Source: Lachnospiraceae bacterium P6B14 (GTDB lineage: Bacteria; Bacillota; Clostridia; Lachnospirales; Lachnospiraceae). From it: DNA of 64,000 nucleotides. The position numbers were made by a program, and so were the translations under genes. Position 1 is the stretch's first letter, and every line of letters starts with the position of its first letter. The stretch spans positions 124,001-188,000 of the forward strand of contig JHWZ01000001.1 in the NCBI GenBank assembly GCA_000687695.1, written 5' to 3'. Positions 20,987-30,423 of the stretch are shown one piece after another. The notes beneath the pieces are model-generated. The model ran no database searches, was not told the DNA's origin, and worked only from the letters and a program-made list of their open reading frames with translations.

Positions 20987-21063
20987 GTCGGTGCACCTCC
21001 TTATATTTAGTTATCTGCATGCCCGGTCCCCATTTCTTTGCCCGAAGCACCACAGTTATCATT

Positions 21064-21092
21064 ATTTTACATTTTTATTAGGAAATTGTCAA
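21064..21092 (-). promoter_or_regulatory. Sigma-A promoter of rny
   Basis: Minus strand TTGACA (21087-21092), 17 nt, TAAAAT (21064-21069). It lies between the fliB stop and the rny start and leaves a leader of about 70 nt. Confidence 0.88.
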
Positions 21093-21148
21093 GAAAATCT
21101 TTAAGAAATCAGACTATGAAAAATATCACTATCCTACGATAGGGTTGC

Positions 21149-22417
21149 TCAAAGTATAGCTATAAGGGCATCTGTGTCGTAAGCCCTCTCGAAAAGTATT
21201 TCCTCAAAAAGATCCGCCAGATTCTCCTCGGCATGCTCAACCTCTCTGGCGTAGATGCGTGCGTTCTCCTCGCGGTCCGTCTTTTCGAATATCTCTTTTT
21301 TCAAAAATACTCCGGCGTCCATATCCCGATTCATAAGATAACTCAGGACCACGAGCTTCGCTTTGCCCAGATAGTCATAATCGTCGATGCTTCTGTTCAG
21401 AAGCAAAAATGCATAGTATACAAGCAAATGCTCGTATTCATAGAGTCTGTTGTTAGTTGTCAGATATTTATTCAAGTTTTCTGTTGCTTTGGCATATGCG
21501 CTGCGATAGTCTGAATTTACGTGGTTTTCAGCATCATCACTTTCATCTCCATCTGACTTACCGATAAAGCTCTCTGCCAGAAGCTCCATTCTCTCCGCCC
21601 ACGCTGAACCTATACTCGCAAGACCGGAGTAGGTACCCATCCTGATAAGGAAGTGTCTGTAGAGGTCTACTTCCCTGTCATTATCGTCCTGCGGATCGCG
21701 GAACTCGCTCTCATTGAAAACCACCGTCTCAGGCAGATCCTCTTCGCCTGCCTCCCAGCTGTTGATAGCCTCCTGTACCGCCTCGGCATGCATCAGAAAA
21801 AGTCTGATACGCTGGTGCAGGGTCTTTCCTCTGTCCTGCAGAAGACGGATAGCCTCACCGCGGACATTTTTCAAAAAGAAACCGAGTTCCTCCTCTTCTT
21901 CTATCTCTTCATCATCAAGATCGTCTGTTTCAAAGGATGCGTCGTCGGCGGTCTCTTTTTCCGTAAACCTCATCGGCTCATCGGAGCCGTAGATCAGTCT
22001 CGCAGCTTCAGGGCAGCTCGCACTGATCGAAATCTCGCGCACCATACCCTCATCACCGAGGCGGTACTCTAAAAAGTTTCTCGGAGTGTTCTTGCAAACC
22101 TCGCATAGCGCATTCTCACCGAGTTCCTTGTACAGATCACAGAGGTTATGCTCATCGAGGAACGGGCATCTCATATCTTCAGTGAGTACGAAGCCATGCT
22201 GCTCATAGACCTCCTCGTACTCCTCATCATCTTCTCTCATCTCGCCATATGTTTTTATGCACGCACGCAAACGCGCGCCGAGGTCTCCCCCGACGCGCAT
22301 ATATGCATCATAGCTTGCATCATCAATATCGATTTCCCATCCTGCACAGCAGGTATCCTCACACGCATCTGCTATACAGGAAAAACTCTCATAATACTTC
22401 GGAAATACTTCTTTCAT
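21149..22417 (-). CDS. fliB: Flagellin lysine-N-methylase
   Basis: 422 residues. The N-terminal half has the FliB cysteine pattern: FSCIADACEDTCCAGWEIDID (within residues 13-33), CPFLDEHNLCDLY and ALCEVCKNTPRNF (about 80-110). This probably binds an iron-sulfur centre. FliB methylates surface lysines of flagellin. The C-terminal half is mostly helical, with an acidic stretch (DDLDDEEIEEEEE, about 170). The gene is 11 nt after the TPR gene, and its ribosome site lies inside the end of that gene. With the FliK-like gene it indicates a flagellated host. Confidence 0.85.
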   Translation of the reverse strand: MKEVFPKYYESFSCIADACEDTCCAGWEIDIDDASYDAYMRVGGDLGARLRACIKTYGEMREDDEEYEEVYEQHGFVLTEDMRCPFLDEHNLCDLYKELGENALCEVCKNTPRNFLEYRLGDEGMVREISISASCPEAARLIYGSDEPMRFTEKETADDASFETDDLDDEEIEEEEELGFFLKNVRGEAIRLLQDRGKTLHQRIRLFLMHAEAVQEAINSWEAGEEDLPETVVFNESEFRDPQDDNDREVDLYRHFLIRMGTYSGLASIGSAWAERMELLAESFIGKSDGDESDDAENHVNSDYRSAYAKATENLNKYLTTNNRLYEYEHLLVYYAFLLLNRSIDDYDYLGKAKLVVLSYLMNRDMDAGVFLKKEIFEKTDREENARIYAREVEHAEENLADLFEEILFERAYDTDALIAIL

Positions 22418-22428
22418 TTGCAGCCACT

Positions 22429-23895
22429 TTACTCCTCAGTATCTTCATTATCCCCGGCATTATCCTCGCCTTCGTTCTCGCCTTCATTATTACCTTCAGC
22501 TTCGGTCGTATCCTCAGCGGCTCGCTTACCGTTAAGCTCATCTAAATATCTCTGGGACTGTACCGCCTCCTCAGTTCCGGACGCGATCGCGATGGCTTTT
22601 TCATAGTACTTCTTGGCCTTTTTCTTGTCGCCCTTATAATGATAGCAACGTCCCATCAGATACATTATCTTTTGATTGTTTGGTGCAACCTTATTCAAGG
22701 CCTTCAGCTGGGATAGCGCCTCATCATAACTTGTATTGATGGTCTCTCTTGCCTTCGTGATCAGCGCCGTCAGCTCCTGATCCGTGATGGTCGATACGGT
22801 AGTATAAAGACTCTTTGCTTCCTTGAGAGCAAAATCCTTCTTTGAGCATTCCGAAACCATCGACATGGCACCGAGTTTATCCCCGGCAATATACATAGAT
22901 ACAGCCTTCAAAAGCTTTTCATAATTCTCAGCTTCCTTTTGAGCTTTTGTATCATTGTTTTTGATCTTTTCCTGCAGCTCGTTTATCTGATTTTGGAGAT
23001 CTTCCTTTTCGCCCTCCATCGCTGATATCTGTGTATCCTTTACGGATATCTTTTCATTTACATCAGCGATCTCACTGCCCTGATCCATGCTGTTTTTCAT
23101 GAGCGTGGGTCTGATAAGGACAAAGGTTACCGCGATACCTACTACCAGTCCGATGACCAGGTACATAAACGGCATCAGGGATTTCTTTTCCTCACGATAG
23201 GCTCCGACAGGTTTTACATTCTCGAGAGGATCCTTTTTCGGCTTTGATTTTTTCGCCTTGTCATGAATCTCTCCTCCACCCGTCTCCTCATATATTTCTT
23301 TCAGATATCTGAGTGTAGTCGTGTTGTTTGTATCGATCTTTCTGACACGCTGCAGAAGCTTCTCCGCCTTTGCATATTCTTTTTCTTTCATATACAAAAG
23401 CGAAAGCAAATGAGCCGCCCTGATAAAGTGCGGATTCAGACTCACTACCTTTTTCAGCTGTATGATCGCGAGATCCGCATTTCCTGACTGCGCGGACTGC
23501 AGTGCAGCATTGTATTTTTTTATGGTCTGATCTGTCGCGTCAACTGCAACAGTGTTTTTCTGAAGTGTATCTATATAATAGTCCGCGTTATTTTTCTCGG
23601 GAGCAAGATATTTACTGAGCACCCACTCACTGAGCGCCGCGGTGATCTCACCCATCTCGTAATACACGAGTCCCAGAAGGTTTCTCGCGTCCTTGTTTTC
23701 CTTATAAAAGCGCAGACTTTTCTTGAGCACCTCCACTGATCCCGTCAGATCGCGGACTCGCGCCCTCTCCAGTCCTATATTATAGTAGGTGCCCGAAACA
23801 CGCTTTAAATATTGGATAACAGACAAGTCAGATCCACAAAAGCTGCACTGATAGACATTGTCTGCTACCTTGGCACCGCATACGGGACATTTCAT
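22429..23895 (-). CDS. Zinc-ribbon TPR membrane protein
   Basis: 488 residues: an N-terminal zinc ribbon (MKCPVCGA and CSFCGSD), TPR-like helices (about 35-205), one membrane segment (about 243-265, FMYLVIGLVVGIAVTFVLI), a coiled coil (about 280-325), more TPR units (about 365-455) and an acidic tail. The layout suggests a scaffold linking cytoplasmic and outer-face partners, but no specific function is known to me. It is in a run with the small 47-residue gene, valS and fliB. The start is supported by GGAGGAAG. Confidence 0.85.
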   Translation of the reverse strand: MKCPVCGAKVADNVYQCSFCGSDLSVIQYLKRVSGTYYNIGLERARVRDLTGSVEVLKKSLRFYKENKDARNLLGLVYYEMGEITAALSEWVLSKYLAPEKNNADYYIDTLQKNTVAVDATDQTIKKYNAALQSAQSGNADLAIIQLKKVVSLNPHFIRAAHLLSLLYMKEKEYAKAEKLLQRVRKIDTNNTTTLRYLKEIYEETGGGEIHDKAKKSKPKKDPLENVKPVGAYREEKKSLMPFMYLVIGLVVGIAVTFVLIRPTLMKNSMDQGSEIADVNEKISVKDTQISAMEGEKEDLQNQINELQEKIKNNDTKAQKEAENYEKLLKAVSMYIAGDKLGAMSMVSECSKKDFALKEAKSLYTTVSTITDQELTALITKARETINTSYDEALSQLKALNKVAPNNQKIMYLMGRCYHYKGDKKKAKKYYEKAIAIASGTEEAVQSQRYLDELNGKRAAEDTTEAEGNNEGENEGEDNAGDNEDTEE

Positions 23896-23912
23896 AATGT
23901 CTCTTCCTCCAA

Positions 23913-24056
23913 TTACAGTGTATTCTTAGCATCCTGGATGATCTCGCGGATGATATCGGTTACATCCGGAAGATCATTGTTATAAACGACGTCCTCAACT
24001 TTTTCGACGTCCTGACAGGGCTCGAACTTCGCGAGCTCTTCCTCAAAATTTAACAT
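23913..24056 (-). CDS. Small conserved-looking protein, 47 residues
   Basis: A short gene between valS and the TPR gene. ATG at 24054-24056 is preceded by AGGAGAG (8 nt gap), and the frame runs 47 codons to TAA. The peptide starts MLNFEEELAKFEPCQDVE and continues with acidic, helical sequence ending in IIREIIQDAKNTL. It is soluble, acidic and has one Cys. Good ribosome site, fit between neighbours (13 nt to valS, 17 nt to the TPR gene) and normal codon use make it a likely real gene. Function is unknown. Confidence 0.75.
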   Translation of the reverse strand: MLNFEEELAKFEPCQDVEKVEDVVYNNDLPDVTDIIREIIQDAKNTL

Positions 24057-24069
24057 AATATCACTCTCC

Positions 24070-26724
24070 TCACTTGGACAGGTGTTCCAGGCGCTCCTTG
24101 ACCTGCGCCATCATACTCTGATATTTTTCCTGCTTCTGCTTTTCTTCGTCAATCTTTGCCTGTGGGGCTTTGTTAACGAAGTTAGGGTTAGAAAGCATCT
24201 TCTCCGAACGCTCAAGCTCTTTTGCAAGACGATCCTCTTCTTTCTTAAGTCGCTCGATCTCCTTGTCAACATCGACAAGCTCAGCGAACGGGATGTAGAT
24301 CGTTCCGCCTTCGATCACGACTGAAACAGCGTCATCAGCTATACCTGATTTGTCAGGCTGGATACTCACCTCACTGGTAAGACCGAGCGTAGCAAAGAAC
24401 ACCTTATTCTTTTCGAAGTTATCTCTGACCTTAGCATCCTCGCTGACTACGATAACATGCGCCTTGCGTGAAGGCGGTACGTTCATCTCGCCGCGGATGT
24501 TTCGGATGCCGGAGACTGCCTCCTTGATACGTTCCACATCACTTTCCTCTGATGCGAACTCTCTGAGTTTCGAGTACAGCGGCCAATCGGATACCATGAT
24601 TGACTGAGTATCGTCATCAAGCAATGTCTGATAGATTTCTTCAGTGATGAACGGCATGTACGGATGCAGAAGCTTCAGTGCGTCGATCAGTACTGTCTTC
24701 AGTGTGAAGAGCGCTGCCGCCTTGGTCGTATCCGTGTCGCTGTAGAGACGAGGCTTCACCATCTCTATGTACCAGTCACAGAACTCATCCCAGATGAAAT
24801 CATATATCTTCGATACTGCAATACCAAGCTCATATTTTTCCATAAGAGCGGTGACATCGCGGGTTAAGTTATTGAGCTTTGACAGGATCCAGCGGTCCGC
24901 TGCCGTAAGATCAGCCGCATCCACCGACTCATAATCCAATCCTTCATTCTGCTCAAAGTTCATAAGCATGAAACGTGAAGCGTTCCATACCTTATTTGCA
25001 AAGTTTCTGCTGGCTTCGACTCTCTCCCAATAGAAACGCATATCGTTTCCGGGAGCATTTCCGGTTACGAGCGTCAGGCGCAAAGCATCGGCGCCGTACT
25101 TGTCGATAACCTCTAAAGGATCGATACCGTTTCCGAGACTCTTACTCATCTTGCGTCCCTGTGAATCACGCACGAGTCCGTGGATGAGCACCGTATCGAA
25201 CGGAGTCTGTCCCGTATGCTCGAGTCCCGAGAAGATCATCCTCGTTACCCAGAAGAATATAATGTCGTAGCCTGTTACAAGTGTATTTGTAGGATAAAAA
25301 TATTTAAGCTCCTTTGTCTGATCAGGCCATCCCAGCGTGGAGAAAGGCCACAGTGCCGACGAGAACCAAGTATCAAGCGTATCCGGATCCTGGCGCATCG
25401 GCTTGCCGCACTTCGGACAGGTCGGACGACCGTTTTTGGTGACAACCAGCTCACCGCAGTCATCACAGTAGTACGCAGGGATGCGATGTCCCCACCAAAG
25501 CTGTCTCGAGATACACCAATCCTTGATATTCTCAAGCCAGTGGAAATATGTCTTGTCAAAATGCTCCGGAACAAACTTTGTCTCGCCTTTTTTTACGGCC
25601 TCGATAGCCGGCTTCGCGAGTGGGTCCATTTTTACAAACCACTGCTTTGATACACGAGGCTCAACGGTAGTTCCGCATCTGTAGCAGGTACCTACGTTGT
25701 GGTCGTGATCCTCTGTTTTTATCAGGGCGCCTTCCTTTTCGAGATCCTTTATGATGGCTTCTCTGGCCTCATAACGATCCATGCCGGCGTATGCAGGATA
25801 ATCATCAGTGATCTTTGCGTCATCAGTCATAACATTGATAACCGGCAGATCGTGGCGACGTCCTACCTCAAAGTCGTTCGGGTCATGTGCAGGCGTGATC
25901 TTTACGACACCTGTTCCGAACTCCATATCTACATAATCATCAGCGATAAGCGGAATCTCTCTGTGTACGAGCGGCAGGATAAGAGTTTTGCCTACGAGAT
26001 CCTTGTATCTGTCATCGTTCGGGTTTACTGCTACCGCGGTATCACCGAGAAGTGTCTCGGGACGTGTGGTCGCAAGCTCTACCGCACCGCTGCCGTCCTT
26101 AAACGGATAGCGCAGATGCCAAAAATGACCCTTCTGATCCTCGTACTCCACCTCAGCATCCGAGATGGTGGTCAGGCAGTGAGGACACCAGTTGATGATA
26201 CGCTCACCTCTGTATATAAGGCCCTTTTCATAGAGCTTTACAAACACTTCATTTACCGCACGGTTACAGCCCTCATCCATAGTGAAGCGCTCACGCTCCC
26301 AATCGCAGGATGAACCCATCTTCTTCAGCTGGGATACGATACGTCCACCGAACTTTTCCTTCCATGCCCATGCACGGTCAAGGAAAGCTTCTCTTCCTAT
26401 GTCATCCTTTGTGATGCCTTCCTCCTTCATCGCCTCGACGATCTTTGCCTCAGTCGCGATGGAAGCGTGGTCAGTACCCGGCATCCACAGAGTCTCATAG
26501 CCCTGCATTCTCTTGAAACGGATCAGGATATCCTGCAACGTGTTATCAAGAGCGTGTCCCATATGAAGCTGGCCGGTGATATTCGGCGGCGGGATCACGA
26601 TAGTATATGGGTTTTTATTCTCATTTACCTCCGCATGAAAGTAGCCCTTTTCCATCCACATCTCATAGAGTCTGTCCTCTATTTCTTTTGGGTTGTAGGT
26701 TTTCTCAAGTTCCTTACGCATCAC
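24070..26724 (-). CDS. valS: Valyl-tRNA synthetase
   Basis: 884-residue class I synthetase. It has HMGH in [15 protein letters not shown] (about residue 53), the editing domain, CDDC/CPKC zinc pairs (about 425-445), KMSKSLGN (about 535) and the C-terminal coiled-coil arm (about 815-884) typical of ValRS. It charges tRNA-Val and hydrolyses mischarged Thr-tRNA-Val. AAGGAG precedes tandem ATG codons; the second (26721) is equally possible. No T-box leader is seen in the 99 nt upstream. Confidence 0.98.
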   Translation of the reverse strand: MMRKELEKTYNPKEIEDRLYEMWMEKGYFHAEVNENKNPYTIVIPPPNITGQLHMGHALDNTLQDILIRFKRMQGYETLWMPGTDHASIATEAKIVEAMKEEGITKDDIGREAFLDRAWAWKEKFGGRIVSQLKKMGSSCDWERERFTMDEGCNRAVNEVFVKLYEKGLIYRGERIINWCPHCLTTISDAEVEYEDQKGHFWHLRYPFKDGSGAVELATTRPETLLGDTAVAVNPNDDRYKDLVGKTLILPLVHREIPLIADDYVDMEFGTGVVKITPAHDPNDFEVGRRHDLPVINVMTDDAKITDDYPAYAGMDRYEAREAIIKDLEKEGALIKTEDHDHNVGTCYRCGTTVEPRVSKQWFVKMDPLAKPAIEAVKKGETKFVPEHFDKTYFHWLENIKDWCISRQLWWGHRIPAYYCDDCGELVVTKNGRPTCPKCGKPMRQDPDTLDTWFSSALWPFSTLGWPDQTKELKYFYPTNTLVTGYDIIFFWVTRMIFSGLEHTGQTPFDTVLIHGLVRDSQGRKMSKSLGNGIDPLEVIDKYGADALRLTLVTGNAPGNDMRFYWERVEASRNFANKVWNASRFMLMNFEQNEGLDYESVDAADLTAADRWILSKLNNLTRDVTALMEKYELGIAVSKIYDFIWDEFCDWYIEMVKPRLYSDTDTTKAAALFTLKTVLIDALKLLHPYMPFITEEIYQTLLDDDTQSIMVSDWPLYSKLREFASEESDVERIKEAVSGIRNIRGEMNVPPSRKAHVIVVSEDAKVRDNFEKNKVFFATLGLTSEVSIQPDKSGIADDAVSVVIEGGTIYIPFAELVDVDKEIERLKKEEDRLAKELERSEKMLSNPNFVNKAPQAKIDEEKQKQEKYQSMMAQVKERLEHLSK

Positions 26725-26756
26725 TTTCTCCTTATTTTATGTAAAAATATTATGTA

Positions 26757-26785
26757 TTTATATTAAAATCTTCATGTATCTGTAA
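26757..26785 (-). promoter_or_regulatory. Probable sigma-A promoter of valS
   Basis: Minus strand TTACAG (26780-26785), 17 nt, TATAAA (26757-26762), in the map-valS gap. Confidence 0.55.
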
Positions 26786-26823
26786 TTATTTTATCATTTG
26801 AGCTTCTGTGCAGTTTCCGCGAC

Positions 26824-27705
26824 TCAGCTGCAGAGCACCTCGCATCCGGTCTCGGTCACGAGCACCTCGACCTCCCACTGCGCTGACGGTGAACCATCGT
26901 CAGTGTACACGGTCCAACCGTTGTCCTCATCGATGAAGATCTTGTCCTTTCCCATGTTTACCATAGGCTCGATGGTGAACACCATACCGGGCACCATGAG
27001 CATCTCGGTACCGGGCTTGGATACATAACTGACAAACGGATCCTCGTGGAACTCACAGCCACATCCGTGACCGCCGATCTCCTTGACGACCGAATAACCG
27101 TTATCCAGCGCGTGCTGGTGAACAGCATGTCCCATATCGCCCATAAAATGCCACGGGATTACGTTTTTTATCCCGATCTCCATACATTCCTTGGTGACCT
27201 CGACAAGTTTCTTCCACTCGGGATCGACATCACCTATCATAAACATCCTCGAGGAATCGGAAAAATATCCGTCGAGTATGGTCGAGCAATCGACATTGAT
27301 GATGTCACCGTCCTGCAGGATCACATCTGTCGAAGGGATGCCATGGCACACCTGATCATTGATCGAGGTGCAGACATTCTTCGGATAACCCTCATAGTTC
27401 AGATCAGCAGGTATACCGCCCATCTTCGCTGTGGTCGTAGCCACTATGTCATCGATCTCCTGCGTGTTCATCCCCGCATGGATCTTTTCACCAATCTCAT
27501 CGAGTACAGCCATATTGATAACCGCACTCTTTTTGATGCCCTCAATATCCTTTTCGGACTTGATGAGGCTCCTATCCGGTACGATGCATCCCTTCTTTTC
27601 ATAAGAAAGGATCTTCTCGTCGAAAGCCTCATGACACATCTTGTACTTTTTACCGCTCCCGCACCAGCACAGTGCGTTGCGTTGCCACTTTTTCATCGTT
27701 ATCAT
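26824..27705 (-). CDS. map: Methionine aminopeptidase type I with SEC-C zinc motif
   Basis: 293 residues. An N-terminal SEC-C motif (CWCGSGKKYKMCH, about 12-24) precedes a type I MetAP domain. The metal ligands are visible: Asp in INVDCS and SDSSRMF, His in GGHGCGCEFHEDP, and two Glu (TIEPMVNMG and WEVEVLVTETG). It removes the initiator Met co-translationally. The SEC-C extension, seen in many Clostridia, may help ribosome or partner binding. ATG codons at 27705 and 27696 are both possible starts. Confidence 0.96.
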   Translation of the reverse strand: MITMKKWQRNALCWCGSGKKYKMCHEAFDEKILSYEKKGCIVPDRSLIKSEKDIEGIKKSAVINMAVLDEIGEKIHAGMNTQEIDDIVATTTAKMGGIPADLNYEGYPKNVCTSINDQVCHGIPSTDVILQDGDIINVDCSTILDGYFSDSSRMFMIGDVDPEWKKLVEVTKECMEIGIKNVIPWHFMGDMGHAVHQHALDNGYSVVKEIGGHGCGCEFHEDPFVSYVSKPGTEMLMVPGMVFTIEPMVNMGKDKIFIDEDNGWTVYTDDGSPSAQWEVEVLVTETGCEVLCS

Positions 27706-27748
27706 CCATTCCGGAGCAAATGCCCCTCACAAATATATATACCGTTCC

Positions 27749-27777
27749 ATAATACCACAGTTTTTATCCCACGTCAA
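27749..27777 (-). promoter_or_regulatory. Sigma-A promoter of map
   Basis: Minus strand TTGACG (27772-27777), 17 nt, TATTAT (27749-27754). It follows a 14-bp direct repeat CCGCGTTTGATCTC (27778-27791 and 27815-27828), whose second copy is the 3' end of the ATPase gene. Confidence 0.8.
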
Positions 27778-27808
27778 CCGCGTTTGATCTCTCGCAAAAA
27801 GGCATTTT

Positions 27809-29044
27809 TCATCCGCGTTTGATCTCCTCGAGAAGCTCTCCGCGTCTGCTGCCCGTCAGGTATTCCTTTGAATATTTGGTGTATTTCTCGCTCGGCGACT
27901 CCATGAGGAAGAGCACCGCATCCGTATTCAGCGTAAGCTCGGTCACAAAAAGCACCATCTCGCTTCCGGATGTGAATGCCTCCTCCATGAAGGTAAACGC
28001 GTTTTCGAGCATTGCTGAAACACCTTTTTTCATCTCATCTGATGCACTTCCTGCCTCTTTTTCTGAAAAATACTCCGACACCCGGTTCAAAACTCCCGTA
28101 ATCACAAGTTCTACCACCGTGATCCTCTCGTCAAAATCCGCCTTGAGCAGTCTCTCGTAGATGACACTCGGCGCACTGCCCGCCAGGATCTCGTCAACCG
28201 GATACTCGTCTTCGTATTTTTGATAAAGGTCAAGATATGCCGCGAAGTCCTCTGCAACCTCCTCCTGTGACAGATACTCGTAGATGACATCCTTCGTAAC
28301 AGGGATCCCCTCCTCGTGGTATATGGTCAGAAGATTGCTCAGATCTTCCCAGCCTCGCGCCGTCACGAAATGCCTTCCGTCCGTGTCCGTCTCCATCCTG
28401 TAGAAGTCCTTCGGGTGGATGTCGAGGTAGCCCCTGATCGCGCGGTGAATGCCGACCGTCGCCGCGTATTCCTTCCAAACACCGTAGTCTGCCTCGACAG
28501 GGATCTGTCTCACACGGTCTAAAGTCACCACATCAAACTCCCTTACGGATTTGTTGTATTCGGGCGGGTTTCCTGCGGCGACGATGATCCAACCCTCCGG
28601 CACCTCCTGGTTACCGAAAGTCTTACACTGCAAAAACTGCAGCATCGTAGGCGCCAGAGTCTCGGAAACACAGTTTATCTCATCGATAAAGAGGATACCC
28701 TCTCTGTGACCGGTACTTTCCATCTGCTCGTGGATACTCGCGATGATCTCGCTCATCGTATACTCGGTCACGGAATAAGTCTTTCCGTCATATGTTTTTT
28801 CCTTTATAAAAGGAAGTCCCACAGCGGTCTGTCTGGTGTGATGAGTGATCGTATATGCGACCAGGCCGATACCGCACTCCGCTGCCACCTGCTCCATGAT
28901 CTGCGTCTTTCCGACTCCCGGCGGACCGATCAGAAGGAGCGGTCTCTGGCGGATTGACGGAATCCTGTACGCACCGTTTTTATCCTTTTTCAGGTATGTT
29001 TTTACGGTATTGATAACCTCTGTTTTTGCTTCTTTTATATTCAT
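27809..29044 (-). CDS. MoxR-type AAA ATPase
   Basis: 411 residues. Walker A is GPPGVGKTQ (about residue 45) and Walker B is ILFIDEIN (about 120), followed by sensor 1 (IIVAAGNPPEYN) and a helical C-terminal region of about 150 residues. MoxR ATPases remodel or activate partner proteins and usually act with a VWA protein, as encoded just upstream. The open frame reaches 29056, but GGAGGACAGT lies inside that extension and directly in front of the ATG at 29044, which is preferred. It is the third gene of the LRR-VWA-ATPase operon. Confidence 0.9.
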   Translation of the reverse strand: MNIKEAKTEVINTVKTYLKKDKNGAYRIPSIRQRPLLLIGPPGVGKTQIMEQVAAECGIGLVAYTITHHTRQTAVGLPFIKEKTYDGKTYSVTEYTMSEIIASIHEQMESTGHREGILFIDEINCVSETLAPTMLQFLQCKTFGNQEVPEGWIIVAAGNPPEYNKSVREFDVVTLDRVRQIPVEADYGVWKEYAATVGIHRAIRGYLDIHPKDFYRMETDTDGRHFVTARGWEDLSNLLTIYHEEGIPVTKDVIYEYLSQEEVAEDFAAYLDLYQKYEDEYPVDEILAGSAPSVIYERLLKADFDERITVVELVITGVLNRVSEYFSEKEAGSASDEMKKGVSAMLENAFTFMEEAFTSGSEMVLFVTELTLNTDAVLFLMESPSEKYTKYSKEYLTGSRRGELLEEIKRG

Positions 29045-29068
29045 ACTGTCCTCCAATCCATCATTGCA

Positions 29069-30388
29069 TCACGACACTGTTCTGTACTCCGTAAACTCCT
29101 CTTCATCCAGCATCATCTGTATCGCCCAGGGCGGCACCATATCTCTGTCATATGGCTCTAAGTATAAAAACGCCGTCTTATATTTGGGTTGCTTTTTAGG
29201 GTATATTCCCCGTCCGTCCGTGAAGTACAAAAGCCCACACAGATCTTCGAAAGCCCCATCTTCTATCAGATCATCCACGTAGTGAAACGCCGGTCTGAAA
29301 TCAGTATTTCCACCACCTCTGAGCTCGAAACCATCAAAGATACGTTCGATCTCAGAAGACCCGCGTATCACGGTATCAGATCTCACTTTATCATCAGCCT
29401 GCAAAACATGTACTCTTCCGACTCTGAAAAATGAATCATCCTCGGTAAGCAGTTTAAAAGTTTCATTTAAGAATCCCTTTACCAGTTCACCACTCGTAGA
29501 ATAACTGGTATCAACAACCACCACAAAGTCTCTTACTCTTTTTTCTTCTTTTGTTTCGAGAGGTTCGATGAGCGGCATGTTTTTATACAGTTTCAGACCG
29601 TACATATAAAGACCGAGATCAAACTCATCAGGATCTGTTTTTAACTCCTCCCTCATGACCATGAAATCCTTTAAAAACTTCCGATAGCTTCGCCTGCTCT
29701 TGGCAGCTCTGATCTGCTTTGACATAGATACATCTGCATCTTCATCTGGATCACCTGACTGTTTCTTTTTTCTTTCTGTATTCTTTCCTATATCCTGCCA
29801 TTTATTCTTCAGCGCAATCTGCTCTTCGGAAAGCTTTTCTTCCTTCGGCCAGAACACGTGGTCATCGGTAAAAAACTCCTTTTCTATTCCCTCTATCTGC
29901 TCTGATGAAAGCGCCCTGAGATATCTGTAAACAGGTACCGCAGCGACGGTTCTTCCTTCTGATACAAACTCATCATATATCTTTTTTCTTATCAAACTAA
30001 CAGGTCTTTTCAGAGCATCTTTATTCATCATATCTATGGTGTGTTCCACAGCGATATCACAAGCGATATCCCACAGCCTTTTATCCCTGTTTCCTTTCAG
30101 CCATGGATGCATAAAAAGGCAGTGCAAAACACTGTGAAGATATGCTCTTAAAAAATAGTTATAATTATCTTCAAAGAGTTTAAGTATTTTACCACTGTTA
30201 TAGTAGTATTTTTCTCCGTCAGTAGCAGCTGAAATAAGTCTTACATCCGGTTTATATTCAAACGCAAAAAGAGCACCGCTTAAAAACCTGAACTCTTTCA
30301 GCAGGTCATCGGCGACAACTTGTATAGCCTTTTCGGCAGTTTTTTCCTCCCACACCGTGTGTGAGTTTTCATATAAAACTTTACTCAT
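29069..30388 (-). CDS. DUF2201-like VWA protein with degenerate metallopeptidase domain
   Basis: 439 residues. The N-terminal half resembles the putative metallopeptidase domain of DUF2201 proteins: LHSVLHCLFMHPWL (about 85-98) with IACDIAVEHTID after it. The expected catalytic Glu of an HExxH motif is Ser here (HSVLH), so peptidase activity is doubtful. A charged linker (about 195-230) leads to a C-terminal VWA domain with the MIDAS-like VVVVDTSYSTSG (about 290) and a metal-site Asp in LYFTDGRG. Such proteins pair with MoxR ATPases, here 24 nt downstream. The start has GGAG upstream. Confidence 0.85.
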   Translation of the reverse strand: MSKVLYENSHTVWEEKTAEKAIQVVADDLLKEFRFLSGALFAFEYKPDVRLISAATDGEKYYYNSGKILKLFEDNYNYFLRAYLHSVLHCLFMHPWLKGNRDKRLWDIACDIAVEHTIDMMNKDALKRPVSLIRKKIYDEFVSEGRTVAAVPVYRYLRALSSEQIEGIEKEFFTDDHVFWPKEEKLSEEQIALKNKWQDIGKNTERKKKQSGDPDEDADVSMSKQIRAAKSRRSYRKFLKDFMVMREELKTDPDEFDLGLYMYGLKLYKNMPLIEPLETKEEKRVRDFVVVVDTSYSTSGELVKGFLNETFKLLTEDDSFFRVGRVHVLQADDKVRSDTVIRGSSEIERIFDGFELRGGGNTDFRPAFHYVDDLIEDGAFEDLCGLLYFTDGRGIYPKKQPKYKTAFLYLEPYDRDMVPPWAIQMMLDEEEFTEYRTVS

Positions 30389-30423
30389 ATTTCTCCATCA
30401 GCCTATACTACATAGATGCATAT

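Noticed and set aside
26725-26823. T-box leader for valS
   Set aside because: 99 nt AT-rich spacer without the conserved T-box or a terminator stem.
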